A stretch of 64,000 bases of DNA from DASUBV01 sp036510065 (GCA_036510065.1 DATCEO010000103.1:1-64000); one strand, 5' to 3'; shown: positions 40,800-50,595, counted from the first letter of the stretch. Numbers and translations: made by a program. The notes: generated by a model from the sequence alone, not told the origin.

Positions 40800-43700
40800 G
40801 TGGAAGTCGACCATCTGGGTCCTGATGAGCTGGGCACGGTAGCGCTGCTGTCCACCTCGGACACCGACCTGCTGGCGGCCCGGTCCAGCGGCGCCGGCTA
40901 CCGGCTGGCCAATCCGGCCCGGCTGCCGCTGGCCGGCCTGCCCGACCTGCTGGAGGGCACCGACATCGTCGTGGTCCGGCTGCTGGGCGGTGAGCAGGCC
41001 TGGCGCGAGGGCCTGGCGATGCTGCGCGAGCAGGAGCGCCCCGTGGTGGTGCTCGGCGGGGAACTGGCCCCCGACGCCGCGCTGATGGCGCTCTCCAGCG
41101 TGCCGGCCGGCATTGCCGCCCAGGCGCACGAGTACCTGGCCCACGGCGGAACCGGCAACCTGCTCGAACTGGCCCGGTTCCTGACCGACACCGTGCTGCT
41201 GGGGGGCAGCGGCTTCGCGGCCCCGCGGCCGGCCCCGCCCTGGGGCCTGCGGCCCTGGAGCGCCGCCGGGCAGGAGACGGACCCGGCCCGGCCGACGGTT
41301 GGCATCATCTACTACCGGGCGCACGAGCTGGCCGGCAATACCGCCTTCGTCGACGCGCTGTGCGAGGCCGTCGACGCGGCCGGCGCGCAGCCGCTGCCCG
41401 TCTGGTGCGCCAGCCTGCGTTCGGCCGACACCGGGCTCCTGGAGGTGCTCGGCCAGGCGGACGCGCTGATCGTCACCGTGCTTGCGGCGGGCGGCATCAC
41501 CCCGGCGCTCTCCCAGGCCGGGGGCGACGACGAATCCTGGGACGTCGGCGCCATCGCGGGCCTGGACATCCCCGTGCTGCAGGCGCTGTGCCTGACCGCG
41601 CCGCGGGCCCAGTGGGCCGACACCAGCACCGGGCTCAGCCCGCTAGACGCGGCCACGCAGGTGGCCATCCCGGAATTCGACGGCCGCCTGATCAGCGTCC
41701 CGTTCTCGTTCAAGGAGATCGACAGTGACGGCCTGTCGCACTACGTCGCCGATCCCGAGCGCGCGGCCCGGGTGGCGGGCACGGCCATGGCGCTGGCCCG
41801 GCTCCGGCACATCCCGGCCGGGCAGCGGCGGGTCGCGCTGATGCTGTCGTCCTATCCCACCAAGCACTCGCGAATCGGCAACGCGGTCGGGCTGGACACT
41901 CCGGCCAGCACGGTCGCCCTGCTGGCGGCGATGCGCGACCGGGGTTATGACATCGGGCCGCTGACCGGTGACGGGGCGCTGCCAGGCGTGGCGGACCTCG
42001 ATGGCGACGCGCTGATCCACGCGGTGATCGCGGCCGGCGGGCAGGACCCCGAGTGGCTCACCGATCAGCAGCTCTCCGATGCGGTGGTCCGGATCCCCGC
42101 GGTCCGTTATCGCGCCTGGTTTGCCGAGCTGCCGGAACAGCTGCGCGTGTCGGTGCAGGAAGCGTGGGGGCCACCGCCCGGCGACCTGTACGTGGACCGG
42201 TCCCGCGATCCGGACGGCGAGATCGTGCTGGCCGCGCTGCTGGCCGGCAACGTGGTGCTGCTGGTGCAGCCGCCGCGCGGGTTCGGCGAGAACCCGGTCG
42301 CCATCTACCACGACCCCGACCTGCCGCCTAGCCACCATTACCTGGCGGCCTACCGCTGGCTGGAACGGGGCTTCGGCGCGCACGCGGTGATCCATCTGGG
42401 CAAGCACGGCACCCTGGAATGGCTGCCCGGCAAGAACCTCGGCATGTCGGCCGACTGCGCCGCCGACGCGGCCCTGGGCAGCCTGCCGCTGATCTACCCG
42501 TTCCTGATCAACGACCCGGGCGAGGGCACCCAGGCCAAGCGCCGCGCGCACGCCACGATCGTGGGCCACCTGGTCCCGCCGATGACCCGGGCCGAGACCT
42601 ACGGCGACCTGGCCCGGCTGGAGCAGCTCCTCGACGAGCACGCCTCGGTCGCGGCGCTGGACCCGGCCAAGCTGCCTGCGGTCCGCGCGCAGATCTGGAC
42701 GCTCATCCAGGCCGCCCGGCTCGACCACGATCTCGGCCTGGACGGCCGCCCGCACGACGCCGAATTCGACGATTTCGTCCTGCACGTGGACGGCTGGCTG
42801 TGCGAGGTCAAGGACGCCCAGATCCGGGATGGCCTGCACGTGCTCGGCGCGGCGCCCGAGGGGGCGGCGCGCGTCGGCCTGGTGCTCGCGATGCTGCAGG
42901 CCCGCCAGATCTGGTCCGGGCAGGCGGCGGCCCTGCCCGGGCTGCGCGAGGCGCTCGGGCTGACCGAGGACGGGACCCCGGCGCGGGCCGAGGTGGACCG
43001 GGTGGAAGCGGTGGCCCGGCAGCTCGTGGAGGGCATGGAGAGCGCGGGGTGGGACGCCGGCGCGGCGGCGGCGGTGACGTCGCAGGTGGCTGAGGCGGGG
43101 CAGCGCGCGGCCGTGGAGCGGGTCCTGCGGTTCGCCGCCGACGAGCTGATCCCCCGGCTGGCCGGGACCACCGGCGAGCTGGACGCCGTCCTGCACGCGC
43201 TCGACGGCGGCCACGTGCCGGCCGGGCCGAGCGGCTCGCCGCTGCGCGGGCTCATCAACGTGCTGCCCACCGGCCGGAACTTCTACGCGGTCGACCCCAA
43301 GGCGGTTCCGTCCCGGCTGGCCTGGGATACCGGCCAGCAGCTCGCCGACTCCCTGCTGGCCCGCTACCGGGCCGACACCGGGCAGTGGCCGACCTCGGTC
43401 GGGCTGTCGGTCTGGGGCACCGCGGCGATGCGCACCTCCGGCGACGACGTGGCGGAGGTGCTGGCCCTGCTCGGAGTCCGCCCCCGGTGGGACGAGGCCA
43501 GCCGGCGGGTGACCGGCCTGGAGATCATCGCACTGGCCGAGCTGGGGCGGCCGCGGATCGACGTGGTCGTGCGGATCAGCGGGTTCTTCCGGGACGCGTT
43601 CCCGCACGTGGTGACGATGCTCGACGACGCGGTCACGCTGGTGGCCGGCCTGGACGAGGACGGCGCCGACAACCTGCTGCGAGCCAACGTGCTCGCGGAC

Positions 43701-44459
43701 CTGGAGCAGCACGCCGACCTGCGCCGGGCCACCAGCCGGATCTTCGGCTCGCCGCCCGGTTCCTACGGCGCCGGGCTGCTCGCCCTGATGGACAGCCGGT
43801 CCTGGCGCGACGACGCCGACCTGGCCGAGGTCTACGCCATGTGGGGCGGCCACGCCTACGGCCGCGGGCTCGACGGCCGGGCCGCCCGCGACGACATGGA
43901 GTCGGCCTACCGGCGGATCGCGGTCGCGGTGAAGAACACCGATACCCGTGAGCACGACATCGCCGACTCCGACGACTACTACCAGTACCACGGCGGGATG
44001 GTGGCCACCGTCCGCGCGCTGACCGGGACCGCCCCGGCCGCCTACGTGGGCGACAGCACCCGGCCGGAGTACGTGCGGACCCGCAGCCTGGTCGAGGAAT
44101 CGGCGCGGGTCTTCCGCTCCCGGGTGGTGAACCCGCGCTGGATCGAGGCCATGAAGCGGCACGGGTACAAGGGCGCGTTCGAGCTGGCCGCCACCGTGGA
44201 CTACCTGTTCGGCTGGGACGCCACGACCGGCGTGGTCGCCGACTGGATGTACGAGCAGCTGACGGCGAGCTACGTGCTCGACGAGCAGACCCGGAAATTC
44301 CTGGTCACGAGCAACCCGTGGGCCCTGCGCAGCATTACCGAGCGGCTGCTGGAAGCGGCGGACCGGGGGCTGTGGGCGGCCCCGGAGGCCGGCACCCTGC
44401 AGCAGCTCCGCGATGCCTACCTCGAGGTGGAGGGCCAGCTCGAGGAGGCGCACGGATGA
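40800..44459 (+). CDS. cobN: Cobaltochelatase subunit CobN
   Basis: 1219 aa, full length for CobN/ChlH-type chelatase subunits. GTG 40800 has GAGGAGG 5 bp upstream. Recognisable blocks: RRVALMLSSYPTKHSRIGNA, GNVVLLVQPPRGFGENPVAI, HDPDLPPSHHYLAAYRWLE, HAVIHLGKHGTLEWLPGKNL (the conserved HLGxHGTLEWLPGK motif), YPFLINDPGEGTQAKRRAHA, LPTGRNFYAVDPKAVPSR, VWGTAAMRTSGDDVAEVLAL and a C-terminal MKRHGYKGAFELAATVDYLF. It binds hydrogenobyrinate diamide and inserts cobalt with the ATPase encoded next. B12-repressed through the riboswitch. Confidence 0.96.
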   Translation: MEVDHLGPDELGTVALLSTSDTDLLAARSSGAGYRLANPARLPLAGLPDLLEGTDIVVVRLLGGEQAWREGLAMLREQERPVVVLGGELAPDAALMALSSVPAGIAAQAHEYLAHGGTGNLLELARFLTDTVLLGGSGFAAPRPAPPWGLRPWSAAGQETDPARPTVGIIYYRAHELAGNTAFVDALCEAVDAAGAQPLPVWCASLRSADTGLLEVLGQADALIVTVLAAGGITPALSQAGGDDESWDVGAIAGLDIPVLQALCLTAPRAQWADTSTGLSPLDAATQVAIPEFDGRLISVPFSFKEIDSDGLSHYVADPERAARVAGTAMALARLRHIPAGQRRVALMLSSYPTKHSRIGNAVGLDTPASTVALLAAMRDRGYDIGPLTGDGALPGVADLDGDALIHAVIAAGGQDPEWLTDQQLSDAVVRIPAVRYRAWFAELPEQLRVSVQEAWGPPPGDLYVDRSRDPDGEIVLAALLAGNVVLLVQPPRGFGENPVAIYHDPDLPPSHHYLAAYRWLERGFGAHAVIHLGKHGTLEWLPGKNLGMSADCAADAALGSLPLIYPFLINDPGEGTQAKRRAHATIVGHLVPPMTRAETYGDLARLEQLLDEHASVAALDPAKLPAVRAQIWTLIQAARLDHDLGLDGRPHDAEFDDFVLHVDGWLCEVKDAQIRDGLHVLGAAPEGAARVGLVLAMLQARQIWSGQAAALPGLREALGLTEDGTPARAEVDRVEAVARQLVEGMESAGWDAGAAAAVTSQVAEAGQRAAVERVLRFAADELIPRLAGTTGELDAVLHALDGGHVPAGPSGSPLRGLINVLPTGRNFYAVDPKAVPSRLAWDTGQQLADSLLARYRADTGQWPTSVGLSVWGTAAMRTSGDDVAEVLALLGVRPRWDEASRRVTGLEIIALAELGRPRIDVVVRISGFFRDAFPHVVTMLDDAVTLVAGLDEDGADNLLRANVLADLEQHADLRRATSRIFGSPPGSYGAGLLALMDSRSWRDDADLAEVYAMWGGHAYGRGLDGRAARDDMESAYRRIAVAVKNTDTREHDIADSDDYYQYHGGMVATVRALTGTAPAAYVGDSTRPEYVRTRSLVEESARVFRSRVVNPRWIEAMKRHGYKGAFELAATVDYLFGWDATTGVVADWMYEQLTASYVLDEQTRKFLVTSNPWALRSITERLLEAADRGLWAAPEAGTLQQLRDAYLEVEGQLEEAHG

Positions 44460-46534
44460 GCGGCGGCGGGGGGCTGCGAGGCGGCGGGGTGCGGGGCGGC
44501 GGGCTGCCGTTTTCGGCGGTCGTCGGGCAGGACGACGCGCGGCTGGCGCTGCTGCTCGGGGCCGTCGACCCCGGCATCGGCGGCGTGCTGCTGACCGGGG
44601 AGAAGGGCACCGCCAAGACCACCCTGGTGCGCGCGCTGGCCGACATCCTGCCCAGTGTCACGGTCGTGGCCAAGTGCCGGTTCTCCTGCGATCCGGCCGC
44701 GCCCGACCCGGCCTGCCCGGACGGGCCGCACCCGGACGGCGGTCGCGCCGAGCACCGGCCCGTGCGCCTGGTGGAGCTGCCGCTCGGCGCGACCGATGAC
44801 CGGATTACCGGCAGCCTGGACGTGCCCCGGGTGCTGGCCGGGGCACCGACCTCGGAGGCGTTCGTGCCCGGGCTGCTCGCGCTGGCCCACCGCGGCGTCC
44901 TGTACGTCGACGAGATCAACCTGCTGCCCGATCACCTCGTGGACGTCATGCTCGACGCCGCCGCCACCGGCACCACGACGGTCGAGCGGGAGGGCATCTC
45001 GGTGCGACACGCCTGCCAGTTCCTGCTGGTCGGGACGATGAACCCGGAGGAGGGCGAGCTGCGCCCGCAGCTGCTGGACCGCTTCGGCCTGTGCGTGCCG
45101 GTCATCGCCAGCGCCGATCCCCGGCGCCGCGCGGAAGCCGTGCGCGCCCGGCTCGACCATGACCGGTACCCGGCCGCGAGCATCGACGCCGCGGCCGCGG
45201 CCACCCAGGAGCTGACCAGCCGGATCGCCGTCGCGCAGCAGCTGTCCGGCGAGGTCGAGCTGGCCGACGCGCAGCTGCTGCGGATCACCACGGCCTGCGC
45301 CTCGCTGGGCGTGGACGGCCTGCGCGGCGACCTGGTGACCGCCCGTGCCGCCATCGCCCACGCGGCCTGGCAGGGCCGGCCGGCGGTCACCGACGCCGAC
45401 ATCCGGGCCGCGGCCCGGCTCGCGCTGCCGCACCGCCGCCGCCGCGGGCCCTTCGACGACCCTGGCATGGACGACGCGCAGCTAGACGAGGCCTTCGAGT
45501 CGCCCGAGAACCCACCGGAGGACGGGCCGCCAGACAGTGACAGCGACCCGCCAGACAGTGACGGCGGGGGCGGCGGGGGCGGCGGGGGCTCGCTGCCTGA
45601 GGGTCCGCCGGCGGCGGACCGCGGGGCGGCGCCGGAGGAGCGGCCGGCGGCCGGCGGGCCCGGGACCGACCATGGCGGGGAACCCGGCGCGGGGCGGCCG
45701 GGCGACGGCCCGGCGACGTCGGCCGGTCCGGGCGCGGCATTCGCTGTCCGGCATCTGCAGGCAAGCGGCCTGGGAGCGGGGGCGGGCGGGCGGCGATCCC
45801 GCTCAGCGGGCCCGGGCGGGCGGCCGGCCGGCTCGGTCCGCTCGACCGCACGACCGGACCTGACCGCGACCGTTCGCGCCGCGGCGCTGGCCCGGCCGGG
45901 CCAGCCGTTCGCGGTCACCCCCCACGACCTGCGCCGCTGGCTGCGCCGGGGCCGCGAGTCCAATCTGGTCATCCTGCTGCTGGACACCTCCGGGTCGATG
46001 GCCGCCCGGCGCCGCAGCGCCACGGTCAGCACCGTGGCGCTGTCCCTGCTTCGCGACTCCTACCGGCGCCGCGACCGCATCGCGCTGCTCACCTTCCGCG
46101 GCCGGGAGGCCACCGTGGTGGTGCCCCCGACGCGATCGGTCGGCCTGGCCGCCCGGCGGCTCGGCACTCTCCCGGTGGGTGGCCAGACACCCTTGGCGGC
46201 CGGGCTGGAGGCCGTCGGCGAGCTCATCCGCCGCGAGCACTGGCGGGAACCCGACCGGCGCCCGCTGCTGATCGTCGTCACCGACGGGCGGGCCACGGGC
46301 GGCAGCGACGCCCTGGCCCGGGCCCGGCACGCCGCCCGGCGGCTGGCCGGGATCTCCAGCGTGGTAGTGAACGCCGAGGAGGGGCCGGTGCGGCTCGGGC
46401 TGGCCGGGGTGATCGCGCGTGACCTGGGCGCCGAGCTGGCCAGCGTGGCGGGCCTGGCGTCGGCGAGCCCGGCGCGGCGGCAGGACGCGGCGCAGGTACT
46501 GGCGGCCATCATCCGCGCGAAGGAGGCGGCCTAG
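44456..46534 (+). CDS. Fused chelatase ATPase/VWA subunit (ChlI-ChlD type, cobaltochelatase partner)
   Basis: 692 aa; ATG overlaps the cobN stop (ATGA). N-terminal AAA+ module: PFSAVVGQDDARLALLLGAV, GVLLTGEKGTAKTTLVRALA (Walker A), HRGVLYVDEINLLPDHLVDV (Walker B), LLVGTMNPEEGELRPQLLDR. A low-complexity Asp/Gly/Pro linker spans residues ~345-465. The C-terminal von Willebrand A domain has the MIDAS DTSGSM at ~510-515 and LLIVVTDGRATGG. It is the ATP-driven motor for CobN, replacing CobS and CobT. The linker DNA is unusually repetitive. Confidence 0.9.
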   Translation: MSGGGGLRGGGVRGGGLPFSAVVGQDDARLALLLGAVDPGIGGVLLTGEKGTAKTTLVRALADILPSVTVVAKCRFSCDPAAPDPACPDGPHPDGGRAEHRPVRLVELPLGATDDRITGSLDVPRVLAGAPTSEAFVPGLLALAHRGVLYVDEINLLPDHLVDVMLDAAATGTTTVEREGISVRHACQFLLVGTMNPEEGELRPQLLDRFGLCVPVIASADPRRRAEAVRARLDHDRYPAASIDAAAAATQELTSRIAVAQQLSGEVELADAQLLRITTACASLGVDGLRGDLVTARAAIAHAAWQGRPAVTDADIRAAARLALPHRRRRGPFDDPGMDDAQLDEAFESPENPPEDGPPDSDSDPPDSDGGGGGGGGGSLPEGPPAADRGAAPEERPAAGGPGTDHGGEPGAGRPGDGPATSAGPGAAFAVRHLQASGLGAGAGGRRSRSAGPGGRPAGSVRSTARPDLTATVRAAALARPGQPFAVTPHDLRRWLRRGRESNLVILLLDTSGSMAARRRSATVSTVALSLLRDSYRRRDRIALLTFRGREATVVVPPTRSVGLAARRLGTLPVGGQTPLAAGLEAVGELIRREHWREPDRRPLLIVVTDGRATGGSDALARARHAARRLAGISSVVVNAEEGPVRLGLAGVIARDLGAELASVAGLASASPARRQDAAQVLAAIIRAKEAA

Positions 46535-47143
46535 ATGCCTCAGGGCCAGGTGACGTCGGTCCCCGCGGACGGGCTGAGCACCCGGCAGCGCCGCACCCAG
46601 CCGGTGCTGGCCGTGCACACCGGTGACGGCAAGGGCAAGTCCACCGCCGCCTTCGGGATGGCGCTGCGGGCCTGGTCGGCCGGGTGGCCGATTGGCGTGT
46701 TCCAGTTCACCAAGAGCCCCAAGTGGAAGGTTGGTGAGGAGGCGGCCCTGCGCGCGCTCGGCGACGTGCACCTGGCCACCGGGCAGGGCGGCCCCGTCAC
46801 CTGGCACAAGATGGGCGAGGGCTGGTCCTGGCTGCGGACCCAGCCAGCTGATCACGAGCGGGCCGCCCGGGCCGGCTGGGAGCAGGTCAAGCGCGATCTG
46901 GCCGCCGGAACCTACCGGCTGCTGATCCTCGACGAGTTCACCTACCCGCTCAGCAACGGCACGCTCGACGTCCGGGAGGTGCTGGCCACCCTGGCCGCCC
47001 GGCCGGGCACTCAGCACGTAGTGATCACCGGGCGCCGGGCGCACCCGGACCTGATCGGCGCCGCCGACCTGGTCACTGACATGACGAAGGTCAAGCACCC
47101 GATGGATGCCGGGCGCAAGGGCCAGGCCGGGATTGAGTGGTGA
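46535..47143 (+). CDS. cobO: Cob(I)yrinic acid a,c-diamide adenosyltransferase
   Basis: 202 aa. P-loop HTGDGKGKSTAAFGMALRAW (28-47), VFQFTKSPKWKVGEEAALRA, WHKMGEGWSWLRTQ, LLILDEFTYPLSNGTLDVRE and VVITGRRAHPDLIGAADLVT are the CobO/BtuR/CobA-type signatures. The end is TDMTKVKHPMDAGRKGQAGI, as in the family. It transfers the 5'-deoxyadenosyl group from ATP to cobalt. ATG directly abuts the previous stop codon. Confidence 0.95.
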   Translation: MPQGQVTSVPADGLSTRQRRTQPVLAVHTGDGKGKSTAAFGMALRAWSAGWPIGVFQFTKSPKWKVGEEAALRALGDVHLATGQGGPVTWHKMGEGWSWLRTQPADHERAARAGWEQVKRDLAAGTYRLLILDEFTYPLSNGTLDVREVLATLAARPGTQHVVITGRRAHPDLIGAADLVTDMTKVKHPMDAGRKGQAGIEW

Positions 47144-47211
47144 GCCGTGGTAGGGCCGAGCCCGTGATAAGTCCGGTCCCGTGATAAGTCCGATCCCGTG
47201 GTAAGTCAGCC
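47144..47211. repeat. Four tandem 17-bp repeats spanning the cobB start
   Basis: Units begin at 47144 (degenerate), 47161, 47178 and 47195. The two best, CCCGTGATAAGTCCGGT and CCCGTGATAAGTCCGAT, differ by one base. The fourth unit (CCCGTGGTAAGTCAGCC) contains the GTG start codon of cobB. Because the unit is 17 bp, the duplicated GTGs fall in different frames. Confidence 0.7.
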
Positions 47212-48640
47212 GCGCCTGGTCATCGCCGCTACGCGGTCCGGGGACGGCAAGACCACCGTCGCCACCGGGCTGATGGCGGCGCTGCGGGCCCGCGGGCTGC
47301 GAGTGTCCGGGCACAAGGCGGGACCGGACTACATCGACCCGAGCTACCACGCCGCCGCGACCGGGCTGCCGGGCCGGAACCTGGATGTGTGGCTCACGGG
47401 CGAGGACCTGATCGCGCCGCTGTTCCTGCATGGTGCCCGCGGCGCCGACGTCAGCGTCGTCGAGGGGGTCATGGGCCTGTTCGACGGAGTGACCGGCCGC
47501 GGCGACCTGGCCAGCACGGCGCACGTCGCGCGGCTGCTGGACGCCCCCATCGTGCTGGTAGTCAGCGCCGCCGGGACGGCGCGCTCGATCGCGGCCACGG
47601 TGCATGGCTTCGCCAGCTTCGATCCGCGCGTGCAGGTCGCCGGGGTCGTGCTGAATCAGGTCGCCTCCTCCCGGCACGAGGTCATCCTGCGGGAGGCCAT
47701 CGCCTCGACCGGCATCCCTGTGCTCGGCGCGCTGCCCACCGAGGCGACCCTGCACACGCCGTCGCGGCACCTCGGGCTGGTGCCCGCCGCCGAGCGGGCC
47801 GATCACGTCAGTGACTGGCTGCCGCGGCTGCGCGAGCTGATCAGCCGCCATCTCGACCTGGACCACCTGCTGGCCATCGCGCGCGGCGCCCCGGCGCTGA
47901 CGGGGCCAGCCTGGGTGCCTGACGTTCCCGACGCTGCGCCCGGTGCCCCGGCCGTCCCCGGTGCCCCGGCCGGTCTCGGTGCCCCAGCCGGTCTCGGCGG
48001 GTCGCGGCCGGCCGGGCCGCCAGTCCGGATCGCGGTCGCCGCCGGGCGCGCCTTCACCTTCGGCTACGCCGAGCACCGCGAACTGCTGGAGGCGGCCGGT
48101 GCCGAGGTCCTGGAGTTCGACCCGATGGCGGTCGAGCGCCTGCCGGCCGGCACCGATGCCCTGATCGTCGGCGGCGGCTTCCCCGAGGTCTATGTCGACC
48201 GGCTGTCTGCCAACGCGGGGCTGCGCACGCAGATCCGCGAGCGCGCGGCGGCCGGGATGCCCGTGGTCGCCGAGTGCGCCGGCCTGCTGTGGCTCGGCTC
48301 CGGCCTGGACGGCCGCGAGCAATGCGGTGTCCTGCCATCGACAGCACGGATGACCGGCCGGCTGACGCTCGGGTACCGGGAAGCCGAGGCGCTCAGCTCC
48401 GGTCCGCTGGTCACGGCGGGTACGGTGGTCCGCGCCCACGAGTTTCACCGGACGGTCAGCGAGCCGGCGGCGGGCACCAGCCCGGCCTGGCAGCTCAGCG
48501 ACGGCAGCCGCGAGGGCTGGGCCGCTCCCCGGCTGCTGGCGTCCTACCTGCACCTGCACTGGGCCGGCGTCCCGGGCGCGGCCACGCGGCTGGTGGCTGC
48601 TACCCGAGCCGCCCAGACCGCGCGGAAGGCACGAACCTGA
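47198..48640 (+). CDS. cobB: Hydrogenobyrinic acid a,c-diamide synthase
   Basis: 480 aa from GTG 47198, within a tandem repeat and without a clear ribosome site. N-terminal dethiobiotin-synthetase-like domain: LVIAATRSGDGKTTVATGLM (P-loop), HKAGPDYIDPSYHAAATG, VVEGVMGLFDGVTGRGDLAS. A Pro/Ala-rich linker with GAPAVPGAPAGLGAPAGLGG follows (~250-268). The C-terminal class I glutamine amidotransferase has VAECAGLLWLGSGL (nucleophile Cys) and a late VVRAHEFHRT (His). It amidates carboxylates a and c using ATP and glutamine before cobalt insertion. Confidence 0.93.
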   Translation: MVSQPRLVIAATRSGDGKTTVATGLMAALRARGLRVSGHKAGPDYIDPSYHAAATGLPGRNLDVWLTGEDLIAPLFLHGARGADVSVVEGVMGLFDGVTGRGDLASTAHVARLLDAPIVLVVSAAGTARSIAATVHGFASFDPRVQVAGVVLNQVASSRHEVILREAIASTGIPVLGALPTEATLHTPSRHLGLVPAAERADHVSDWLPRLRELISRHLDLDHLLAIARGAPALTGPAWVPDVPDAAPGAPAVPGAPAGLGAPAGLGGSRPAGPPVRIAVAAGRAFTFGYAEHRELLEAAGAEVLEFDPMAVERLPAGTDALIVGGGFPEVYVDRLSANAGLRTQIRERAAAGMPVVAECAGLLWLGSGLDGREQCGVLPSTARMTGRLTLGYREAEALSSGPLVTAGTVVRAHEFHRTVSEPAAGTSPAWQLSDGSREGWAAPRLLASYLHLHWAGVPGAATRLVAATRAAQTARKART

Positions 48641-50595
48641 TGACCGCACAGCTGCCGCCCATGGTGGCCGACACCGCTGATGCCGAGCCCGTCGACCTGC
48701 ATCATCACGGGGACGAGGACCTGGACCCAGACGCCGCCGGCCAGCTGGACCTGGCCGTCAACGTGCGGCTGCCCCGGCCGCCCGCGTGGCTGCGGGCCCG
48801 GCTGCACGCGGCCCTTGATGAGCTGGCGGCCTACCCGCGGCAGCAGGCCGCACTGGCCGCGGTCGCGGCCCGGCACGGCCGGGCCGCCGACGAGATCAGG
48901 CTGACCAATGGCGCGGCCGAGGCATTCACGCTGATCGCCCGGTCGCTGCGGCCACGGCACGCGGTCTGCGTTCACCCGTCCTTCACCGCGCCGGAGGCTG
49001 CCCTGCGGGCGGCCGGCCACGCGGTCGACCGCATCCTGCTGGCGCCGCCGTTCACGCTGGCCGCCGACCAGGTCCCCGGCCACGCGGACCTGGTAGTGCT
49101 GGGCAATCCGACCAACCCGACCGGGCGGCTGCACCCGGTGCAGCTGCTGGAGCAGCTGGCCCGGCCGGGCCGGGTCCTCGTGGTCGACGAGGCCTTCGCC
49201 GACGCCGTGCCCGGTGAGCCGGCCAGCCTGAGCTCGCGGCGTGACCTGCCCGGCGTGCTGGTCGTCCGCAGCCTGACCAAGGCCTGGGGGCTAGCAGGCC
49301 TGCGGGTCGGCTACCTGCTCGGCGAGCCGGCCACCATCGCCGAGCTGGGGCAGGCCCAGCCACCGTGGCCGGTCAACAGCCTGGCCCTGACCGCGCTGGA
49401 GGCGTGCAGCCAGCCCGACGCTGTTGCCTGGGCGCAGCGGCACGCCGAGCGGATGGCAGGCTGGCGCCTCGCGCTGGCCCGCGGGCTGGACGAGCTGCCC
49501 GGCGTCACGGTAGCCGCGGACGGCCAGGCCCCGTTCCTGCTGGTCCGCGTAGACGACGCGACTGCGGTCCGCGAGCGCATGCGCGGCCTGGGCATCGCCG
49601 TCCGGCGCGGCGACACCTTCCCCGGCCTGGGGCGGCAGTGGCTGCGGATCGCCGTGGCCGCCCCGGAGCATCACGACCGGATCATCGAGGCGTTCGCCCG
49701 CTGCACGACCGACCCCGCCGCGACCACCGCGACCGCGCCGCCCGCTCCCCCCGGCCGCGCCGTGACCACCCCGCCCGTGACCGTCCGCCGCCCCGCATCC
49801 GCGCCGGCCGTGCCCGCGCCGGCCGCGCCCGCCCGGGCCGCCGGACCCCGGCCAGCGGGCGCGACCGGCACCGGCACGGTCACGCTCATCGGCGCCGGCC
49901 CTGGTGGCTGGGACCTGATCACCATGCGCGGCTGGCGCGCGCTGCATGAGGCCGACGTCGTGGTGGCGGACCGCCTCGCCGATCCGGGCCTGACCGATGA
50001 GCTGCGGCCCGGCGTCCTGCTGGTCCGCGCCGGGAAGTCGCCGGGCTCCCATCAGCTCAGCCAGGAGCAGATCAATCAGGTGCTGATCGAGTACGCGACC
50101 GCCGGCCGGCGCGTGGCCCGGCTCAAGGGCGGGGACCCGTTCGTGCTGGGCCGCGGCGGCGAGGAGGCCGCCGCCTGCGCCGCGGCCGGCATCGCCTGCT
50201 CGGTCATTCCCGGGCTGTCCAGCGCGACCGCCGGGCCGACCCTGGCAGGCATCCCGCTGACCCACCGCGAGCAAGCGCAGTCGTTCTCTGTCGTCTCCGG
50301 CCATTTGCCGCCCGACCATCCCGCCAGCCGGGTGAACTGGGCCGCCCTGGCAGCCGGCACCGACACGCTCGTCCTGCTGATGGCCGTCCGTAACCTGCGG
50401 GCCATCGCCGGGCACCTGCTGGACCTCGGCCAGCCGGGCACCACCCCGGCCGCCTGCATCGAGAACGCCGGGACGGCCAGCCAGCGCCTGCACCGCTGCA
50501 CGCTGGCCGAGCTGGCCAGTCCCGCCGCGGCGCCCAGCATCAGCAACCCCGCCGTGATCGTCATCGGGCCGACCGCTGGCGAGCCGGGCGCGTAG
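48640..50595 (+). CDS. Fusion of CobC-type PLP aminotransferase (threonine-phosphate decarboxylase-like) with uroporphyrinogen-III C-methyltransferase
   Basis: 651 aa; ATG shares a base with the cobB stop. Residues 1-~355 are a class II aminotransferase fold of the Rv2231c/CobC type: LHHHGDEDLDPDA, RLTNGAAEAFTLIARSL, VVLGNPTNPTGRLHPV, VLVVDEAFADAVPGE and VVRSLTKAWGLAGLRVGYLL with the PLP Lys. A ~55-residue Pro/Ala linker joins residues ~415-651, a SUMT: VTLIGAGPGGWDLITMRGWR, VARLKGGDPFVLGRGGEEAA, VIPGLSSATAGPTLAGIPLT and LLMAVRNLRAIAGHL. The first half should make aminopropanol phosphate for the nucleotide loop; the second makes precorrin-2, the entry of the whole pathway. Confidence 0.9.
   Translation: MTAQLPPMVADTADAEPVDLHHHGDEDLDPDAAGQLDLAVNVRLPRPPAWLRARLHAALDELAAYPRQQAALAAVAARHGRAADEIRLTNGAAEAFTLIARSLRPRHAVCVHPSFTAPEAALRAAGHAVDRILLAPPFTLAADQVPGHADLVVLGNPTNPTGRLHPVQLLEQLARPGRVLVVDEAFADAVPGEPASLSSRRDLPGVLVVRSLTKAWGLAGLRVGYLLGEPATIAELGQAQPPWPVNSLALTALEACSQPDAVAWAQRHAERMAGWRLALARGLDELPGVTVAADGQAPFLLVRVDDATAVRERMRGLGIAVRRGDTFPGLGRQWLRIAVAAPEHHDRIIEAFARCTTDPAATTATAPPAPPGRAVTTPPVTVRRPASAPAVPAPAAPARAAGPRPAGATGTGTVTLIGAGPGGWDLITMRGWRALHEADVVVADRLADPGLTDELRPGVLLVRAGKSPGSHQLSQEQINQVLIEYATAGRRVARLKGGDPFVLGRGGEEAAACAAAGIACSVIPGLSSATAGPTLAGIPLTHREQAQSFSVVSGHLPPDHPASRVNWAALAAGTDTLVLLMAVRNLRAIAGHLLDLGQPGTTPAACIENAGTASQRLHRCTLAELASPAAAPSISNPAVIVIGPTAGEPGA

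Noticed and set aside
41643..44453. 936-codon open frame opposite cobN
   Set aside because: Antisense to conserved CobN motifs; composition typical of a complementary-frame shadow.
45803..48649. 948-codon open frame opposite the chelatase subunit, cobO and cobB
   Set aside because: Antisense to three recognisable enzymes and without any domain of its own.
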